Source: Pristionchus mayeri
Lineage: Eukaryota; Nematoda; Chromadorea; Rhabditida; Neodiplogasteridae
Direction: 5' to 3'
Length of the DNA stretch: 64,000 nt
Assembly: GCA_036245805.1 (NCBI GenBank)
Contig: BTRK01000006.1
Location: 21,546,365 to 21,610,364, forward strand
Shown here in pieces: positions 10,293 to 19,200 of this stretch; the first letter of the stretch is position 1; the number at the start of each line of letters is the position of its first letter. Position numbers and translations under genes: made by a program. Under the pieces are notes generated by a model. It saw only the letters and a list, made by a program, of their open reading frames with translations. It was not told where the DNA came from and searched no databases.

Positions 10293-13200
10293 ATGTTCTG
10301 GACGTACATCTACCTCATCTACGGGATTCAACTCCTGCTCGCCTACACACTCCTAATCGTTGTTGTCATCAGGCATAAACTAATAAAATAACATTTTCAA
10401 TTTTCCGTTTTTCATATGCATGAACATGTTGAGAAATGGACTAGAAACAGAGATTTAGAAGGAATGAGACTGAAGTTGAGTAGTATTTTCATTTCCAAAT
10501 TCAGGCTTCGTTCCTCCTTGAAGACCTCTTTCCTCACAATCTTCATCTTTACTTCTCTCGTTGTGAGTCGAATGGTCTACGAAAAAAATAACTCACATTC
10601 TGATACGAATCGTCCAGAACTTCCTCACTTACATTGATACTTGGATCGTCACTCGTTTGCGATATGAACCCTTCTTCTTCCCATTTCTCATGTGGATCAA
10701 TGAGATTGACTGGCTCAGGTTAGAAGTACCACCCACTTTATTGTATTCAATATACCACCAATTCATTACTGAAGCGCTTGCACCTTTTAAAGATTACAAA
10801 GTACAGAGATGAATGTTTCTCTCCAACTACGTTCGCTCACAATAATTCCTTCAGGACTCTTCTTCTCATGGGCCTAAGCCATTTCTACTTCGTTCAGCAT
10901 TCAAATGCACTTCTCATCTCTCTCGATCGATTCTTCTACATACATTCTATTGGGAGCTACTCGATTCTCGAGGTTTCACCATTCACTATAATCATTATTA
11001 CCATTACACACTTCCACTGCAGAACGCACTCACGCTCTGGAAAAAGGTCTGGTGTCCATTCGCATTTGCTTTACAAGGAATAATGATCGGCGTTTCATAT
11101 CATACGAAGTGGGTACATATTTGAAGAATAGTTCTACTGATGTTGCTATTCGTGATCCATTCCAGACTGCCTGAATATGCGAAGTTCGTGGTTGATGAAA
11201 GCGGAGGATTCATTGATTTTCATCGAACAGTGAACGTGACTGAAGTAGGTGCATACCTATTTCCTTCGCATGATTTTGTTCAAGGGAATCAATAATATAC
11301 GATATTGGCAAATTGGAATTGGCTCCTTCTGCTTTCTTGTTTGTCTCGTAACAAATGTGAGCGTTTAAAATATGATTCAGCTAAGACAATTTACTGTAGA
11401 TTCCATCGATTTATAAGGTATGTAGGATGTCAAGGAGCACGAAAAGTTCACAAAAGGTATGCTATTTAGAATGAAAAGCATGGTATTTATAACATTTCCA
11501 GACGTTGAAACGGGAGAGGTCTATCATAGTTATTAATGGATGCATATTCGTCGCTCAGCTCCTTAGCTTACTTTTTGTGGTATCAAAATACTTATCAACT
11601 AGTCCATCAATCCCATTTGAGATCTTCATGGACGTGAGGAAACTTTTTCCCGATGATTTGCTTCTCCAATCAGTGATGATGATGGCAATTTCTGACGTGT
11701 TCTCCCTCACTCCCTCATTGTTGGTCAACTTACATTCTAGTGGTCTCACACATTGCGCAAATACCTAGTTTAATTTTAAGAGTCCGGATCTGAGAAGAGT
11801 TACCATTTCGTCCCTACTCCCGGACATTCCGCCAAGATTTTCGATTTAGGCCATGACGCTCATAGGGCCTAGAGTACTTGGTGTCCTAATTTGAAATTTC
11901 ACAGTGATATCCTCTTTATCGCGCAAAGACGCGCGCCAGGTGCGGGTATAGTGAAAAATGATGAAAATTCATATTTTCTCAGCCGAACATGGTGGACTCA
12001 AAATTCCTTCTGAATTATGCTAGTACAGCCCAAGGCATTCTGGAACACTTTTGAAATCGAATATAGGTCGATTCTGAAAATTACATTTTCATTTAATTTT
12101 TCACTTTTCCCGAGTTTATACTATCGTGCTTACATTTGGGACGCTAATTTCAAGTGCCGTTTTACAACACGTTCTCCCAAGCATCCAAGGAAACTATCAC
12201 ATTGGAAATCCGAACAACAATAAGACGTGAAAAATCGTTCAGAACATCGTAAAGTCATCAACGACAGACGCATTTTTCAAATTTTCAGCTCTCTTGTGCC
12301 AAGTAGGCACATAAATTGATCATCATATGACATTTCATCAACGTATATGTACGCCTACGATCAAAAAACTAAAGTTTCAAAAAGTCTGAAAAATCGATTT
12401 TTCCACCTCTATTTTTTTCATTTTTCTTCTCAGTTATTTCCGCATTTTGTAACGGCTGCGGATAATTACCTGCTAATTATTGTTGTATGTACTGCGAACG
12501 AGTATGAAATTATAAAATGAGTTTCTCATTTCACGTGTAAGTAAGAAATTTCAGGCCGCAAAAATGCCAAATCGATGAGTTCATTCAATGACATCATTCG
12601 ACTCTGACTAGATAATCGATGAAATCTGCACGTTATCAACTGCAGTCGAAGTCTTATGCTCAAAATAGTTGGAAAAATCTATTTGGAACCAAATTTCAAT
12701 TACTTCGAAAAAATTGAAAAAAATGGCAATGGGCCGCGAAAAAAAAGAAAAAAAAAGCATATTTTATCAGTTGAATGAGATAGAAAAAAAATTATTCGCA
12801 TTATGCAGGCATGCACAAAATAGCTCTGAAACACTGCCAGAATCCAATTTTGGTCGGTTCTGAAAATTATATTTCCACAGCATATTTCACCTTTTCCCCG
12901 AGTTTATACTATCGTGCTTACATTTGGGACGCTAATTTCATGTGCTTCTTTGCAGCACGTTTTCCCAAGCATCCATTGAAACTATCATATTGGAAATTCA
13001 TACAACAATAAGGCGTGAAAAATCGTTCAGAATCTTGTAAAATACGTTTGTCTTTGACGAAATGACGATGACGAAATGACGATGACGAAATGATGAATTT
13101 TATAAGATTCGGACCAATTTTTCACGCCTTATTGTTGTTTGAATTTCCAATATGATAGTTTCAATGGATGCTTGGAAAAACGTGCTGCAAAGAAGCACAT

Positions 13201-16200
13201 GAAATTAGCGTCCCAAATGTAAGCACGATAGTATAAACTCGGGAATAAAGTGAAATATGAGAGCGTTTGACTAAAAGTCGAGCAAATCCAAAAGATTTTG
13301 GCACAGCAAAAAAATCCGATTTTTCAATTTTGAGTGATTTGGGGTGCTCAAAGGCGCTGGAGACGTAGGCGTACTCATTTTCCACGTAGAGCTTCCGTTG
13401 GCTCCAGACGACGTTGCGTCGAATTCACATTTTGAGGCTTAACACAGCTCAATTGAGCGCTAAAATTAGAGAAAAAAGTTTTCTGGGGTGAAATTGTATG
13501 GAGAACACGCTCGTGTACTTGATTTGTCATGATTTTGTAATTAAAAAATTAAAAAGCCATTTTTTCGCTGATTCAATCCCGAGCTTAGCAAATACATGGA
13601 TAGAACCGCCGTGACGAGAGTATTCCAGATCTATATTTTTATCCAATTTCGTCATCCAAATTTTGAGAAAACTAAAAAAGAGTGCACTCAAAACAGATTA
13701 AAACGCGTAGTTGGACGAGGCAAGGGCGTGAAACTGCCAGGGGGCGTGGAATAGAGGCAGAGGAGGCGACTGCCAGAGGGTCTGAGATCAGGTGAAGGAG
13801 GAAGATCGGACGAGAACAATCCAAATTAGGCTCAAACGGAGCACTATTTTTAACATTTCTCAAAATTTGGATGACGTAATTAGATAACACACGTCTTCTG
13901 AGAGATGGCAGGTGGTGTTTGACAAAATGTTCAAAGTATTCCGATCCCTTCGAGATTATTAGGGTAGGTGTCCCAAAGGCGCAGTATCTTTTTGTGCAAG
14001 CGGATTCCGCGATTTCTCAAAAATTCCTAAAAGCCGGCTCTTGAAATTTCGAAAATTCGAAAATTCATAACAAGCTTCAAAATTGAGCTAGAGTTTCGTT
14101 CAAAAAACCAAAATGACCGACTTTTACAATAGAACAACTTTTATGTTGACAATTTTGTGTTCCGAAAAGTCTTAATTTCTAAAAGTGCAAAAAATATTTT
14201 TTCGTCATCCTTTTTTCTCATTTTTTCGCCGTCTTGAAAAAAAAGTTCATTTTGCACCCTGAGATTTTATCAGAATCGTAATCTACAACCGTTTCTACCC
14301 CAGGAAAAAAATTTTCACGAAAATCGAAGATATAGTATTCATCGATTTTTGGCCTCAAACATGGAGAACCTCGTGTTTTCAAGCAAAATCGAAAATTCCA
14401 TGATGTCATATTTAAGTAATTATCGCACATGGATGTCTTTTCTTTCCGTTTTCAATGTTTACTGACCTATTTGTACCGATTTCCATTGAAAAAACAGATG
14501 ATCTCAATACATCACAATACCGCATTTTTTCACAAAATTTCTCAGATTTCATGATTTTATGAAGTATTGAAGTCTTCGGTTTTTTCAATGGAAATCGGTA
14601 TAAATAGGTCAGTAAACATTGAAAACGGAAAGAAAAGATATCCATGTGCGATAATTACTTAAATATGACATCATGAAATTTTCGATTTTGCTTGAAAACA
14701 CGAGGTTCGCCATGTTTGAGGCCAAAAATCGATGAATACTATATCTTCGATTTTCGTGAAATTTTTTTTCCTTGGATAAAAAAGGATGTAGATTACGATT
14801 CTGATAAAATCTCAGGGTGCAAAATGACCTTTTTTTTCAAAACGGCGAAAAAATGAGAAAAAAGGATGACGAAAAAATATTTTTTGCACTTTTCCAAACT
14901 TAAACTTTTCGTAACACAAAAAATGTTAACATAAAAGTTGTTCTATTGGAAAAGTCGGTCATTTTGGTTTTTTGAACGAAACTCTAGCTCAAATCTGAGC
15001 ATGTTATGAATTTTCGAATTTTCGAAATTTCAAGAGCCGGCTTTTAGGTAGTTTTGAGAAATCGCGGAATCCGCTTGTGCAAAAAGATACTGTACCTTAG
15101 GGACACTTACCCTGATAATCTGAACACGGGATCGGAACACTTTGAACATTTTGTCAAAGGGGGGTCTCGATTTCATGCAATCTCTCAGAAGACGTGTTAT
15201 AAAATATAGATCTGGAATCCTCTCGTCACGGCGGTTATATCCATATATTTGCTAAGCTCGGGATTGAATAAGCGAACAATTGGCTTTTTAATTTTTTAAT
15301 TACAAAATCGTGACAAGTGAAATACACGAGCGTGTTCTCCATAAAATTTCACCACAGAAAACTTTTTTCTCTAATTTTAGCACTCAATTGAGCTGTGTTA
15401 AAGGAGGATGAAAGCGAAAGCTGGAAATTTGAACGTATTTCATCCTACCACGAAATGCCCCGGCTGTCAATGTGCTAAAAACAGGCCATGCTAAAAACAG
15501 TGAAAGTAACACCAATTACCGGTCCCCGACGCGGCTCTTGGCTACGGAGCGTCTCTCTTTTTTTTCTTATTTTTTGCGTTTGCTCGCTTTGATTGTGTTG
15601 CGTTGTTGCTAAACGCATATCTGTACTCTAGTTCATCCTGTTATTTCAAAATCAATATTACTTCAATCGATCGATTGTGTGATCTCTTCCCATCCACCCC
15701 TTTCACGCGCGCATTCCTTTCAGTTGGATTCATGAGTTCTATCTTCTTCTTTGGGGCGATTATCTGTGATTCTACTCATTCCACGTCGATAATATTTAAA
15801 TTGCTTCTGTTTCAACTAACTTTTGACCCGATTGCCACAATTTCTCCCTAAATGCGTCGTCTTAATTACTTCTTCTTTTTCGTCGTTGGCCCATCTATTA
15901 TTTACATGTTTTGCTTTCAACCTTGCTTAATTGCTCATTTTTTTCTTTATTTTCTACCGTTTAATTAATTGTTCATTGAAGCCAGGTCAGCGGTCATCAC
16001 CGATGATAAAAAATGGGCATGGACGGTGCTGCCTTCGCTTCTCCCAGACCTGTCAGTTAGTTTGGCTGCTTCCCACTTTGCTGTATCGATTAATTTCATT
16101 CTTGTATTTTAGAACTACGTCCAACGTCGTCCGGCCAAGATCATGGCCCTTCCGATGGTGAAAGGCCATCGCGAAAAAGGTTCGTTTCTCTTTCTTCGGC

Positions 16201-19200
16201 CTATATTTAAATATTACTCGTGTTTTATTTGTGAATGATTACCTTTTCAATTCATTTATCGTAAAATAAGTTAAGGATATTCAAATAACAATTTAGATAG
16301 AAATATTAAAAATATACGAACATATTACGCTAGAAAATTAATCAAAGCAATAAATATCAGTCCGTAGCAATGATAAACTTTTTTTATTACTACTCCTCAT
16401 CAGTCATATATCCTAGGGCCTCGTCTGCCATCGAATTGAGGAGAGGGAGATGAGGAAGAGGAGGGGGGAGGAGGGCGTCGTCCTCGCCCTCGTCGTCGTT
16501 CTCGGGCGCCTCCTCCTCCAAGTTGCTGTCGACTCCATGAGGACGAAGAGGACGGGTGAGTGTCTCCCACAACTTCTTAATTAAAAATGGTTCGTAAATT
16601 GATTACCTCTCCTTGTTTACCTTTTGTTCGGCGAGAGCAATTTTTCTTTTCTTCTCCGTAGTCTCGTAGTATCACATCTGTTGCACTCCCTCGTGCATGA
16701 TGCCGCGAGTCCTACCATGTGGAAGGGTAGATGACATTGTCCCTGTTCGCACTTGGGACACTCTAGGAGGAGGGAGGTCAATAACTCCTTCGACACTATC
16801 ATGTAGTTCGATAGAGGGACACTTTCGATGCGGGGAGTGGCAGGGGTAGGAGGAGTCCATTCGGAGCTTTCGTTCATATCTCGAGCCTTCAAGTAGTTAT
16901 CAAAAATACCTCATTTTTTAAATAATCTAATTTGAGTTAGTTTAGTGCGAGATGGAATGCAGTAATGATAATTAATGAATACCTGTTCAGGTCGGCAACA
17001 GCAGACGCAGCAGAGAAGAGGAGATCGAGTTAGGAGTGGAGGAGGACGGACGTAAGACGGAAGAGAGGATTGAAGAGGACGAGGGCGAGGAAAGACGAAG
17101 GAAGATGAAGAGGGGAAGGGCGAGAGAAGAGGGGAACAGGTAGGAGGGAGTACGATAGATGGTTGGGATACTGTAGATGGAGCAGTCGTCTCCTAAAGGC
17201 CTCTGTTTCCGTTGTATGAGATAGATAAATATATTTTCTCCCGTTTAATTGTGTATATTACTCACCACAAAGGAAGGGACAGCATCAGGTCGAAGTACGG
17301 TAGCAGTTGCCGAGTATGTGTAGTCAGAGGGGGAGAAGTGACTTGCACAGAGATAGGGACACTTGGATGCATTCACCACTGCCATGAGAGATCTTCTTCC
17401 TTCTGGGGTTGAACGGACAGCGTTTATCCACGTTGTCCGTTTCTTCTCATTTTCCGTAAATGCGTGCATCTCTTTCTGGAATTTCCTCTGATGGCACACG
17501 ACGCAAGCTCGTCGTTGCATCTGATAGGGAGGATTACATTAGCAGACGATATAGTATCGACGATAGTTTGCACATGAATATTACATTTCAATTAGCAATA
17601 CTAGCTTGTGGGTATACAAATACTTTATCATTTAGTCCATGACATAGCTATTCTTCATCGAATAGCGCAGATGGCTTGAAGCCGGTGTAATGTCCATCGG
17701 CACTTGGCCATTTCTTCCGGACGGCATCGATGACACAAGCGGGGAGTCGAACTCTCTGTCCTCGTCCGAGTGGTCCGAGAAGAGAGGCCACTATCACTCG
17801 ATAGCACCCGTGTCTTCTCGCCCTCAATAGTAAGTTTCATTCTTTCTATCCATGGTATCTATTTGATTGATATAGTGTATTCCGGATACAATAGCCTTTC
17901 AATAGAGTAAACGATTGTTGGAAAGGGGAACTCACTGATTCGCATCGATGGCCACATGTCCACTCGCATAGCCGTAGAGGGCAACTGCAGCTTCCGTACC
18001 CTCAAGTGAGTGATTGAGATGAAAGTTATCAACAATAGGAAGTATAGTAACTAACCGCTTCTGTGAGCAGGTACTCCTTGAAGTATTGATCCTGCGTAAT
18101 GCAGGCTTTCCTACCGTGGTCCTTCAGCTTATCCAGCAATCCCTCCTTGAAGAGATTTCCTTTCTTGAGAAGAGGGTAGAGAAACAGCGATTTGCAGCAG
18201 TAATCGTGCTTTTCCTCGAGATCTCTAGGGGGACAACGAGTGCAGGAACACTCCACAGTCTTCTCGAGGTCAACCCCATCTGCGAAGATCTTCTGCTCCC
18301 TCTCCTTGGCTGCTTTGATTCTAGCCAGAATCTTGTCCGCTTGCTTGGGGTCGGGGAGAAAGGGATCGGGAAGTGATGTCATCTAGAGATCAATCAATCG
18401 ATCAATTAGTGATACAATAATGTAACTTGTGTAATGAAAAAAAAAACAATCAAGACAATGATAAAATCGTTTGAAAAGAGCTGTTTGTCCCATTCTTTGC
18501 GTACGTGCATCTTTCATCGATTGACTAGACACTTGTCTAAAGGGTCAGAATAGAGACTCAAACGAATGATATACAATCATGATTGTTCACCGGATTGAAT
18601 TTGTACGGAAAATCGAATTCTTCAATCTCTTTATTGTACTGTTTTGTTGTATTGCATTGTAAAAATGAAAATGTTTGATAAAAGAAATGGAAATGAGTGT
18701 CACAATATGCTAAATAGGTTTCCCTCATTGCATTAATGCAGAAACCACCGCGGCAAAATGTTAGTCCTCGGCGGGAATCGAACCTGTCCCTTTCCCACTC
18801 GTTGTCGCCGCTCTACAGATCGAACTAGAAAGAGGAGAAAGAGGTAGTGAGATAGTGTGCGCTGCGCAATCTTTTCGCAGCCATTTCCCTGAGCTATCAA
18901 TTACAGTACCCGTGCGCGTATCTCCCTTGATCTTTGATCTCCGTTTTTCAAATTTTGGCTTTCTATTGTCGTTCAAGGAATAAATCCGGATATATCTTTA
19001 GTAAACGAAGTTCATTTTCCCTTTCCTCCTCCTTTAAATCATTGAAAGGGTTCTTGAAATGCTGAATTTGATATTTCTATCAAGTTTTCATTTCTTGCGC
19101 AGCTTGAATGATCGATCTGTGACGCTGGTATTAACGAGCACACTATTCTCTTCCAAAATATACATAGATATTATTTGGACTTCGATCTCTTGTATCTGAC

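Noticed and set aside
10095..10331. Minus-strand ORF overlapping the chemoreceptor start
   Set aside because: Antisense of the first transmembrane exon region; no support for a gene.
12017..13011. Small ORFs containing SLYYRAYIWDANF in the left TIR, and their mirror images in the right TIR
   Set aside because: They arise from a repeated non-coding subunit of the arms; several overlapping copies on both strands, no gene structure.
13672..14645. ORFs on the minus strand within the foldback
   Set aside because: They lie across the inverted repeat and nested MITE, show no protein character and are mirrored on the other strand.
18761..18850. Functional tRNA on the minus strand
   Set aside because: The T-stem is poorly paired and the anticodon arm is not convincing. 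Kept only as a low-confidence relic.
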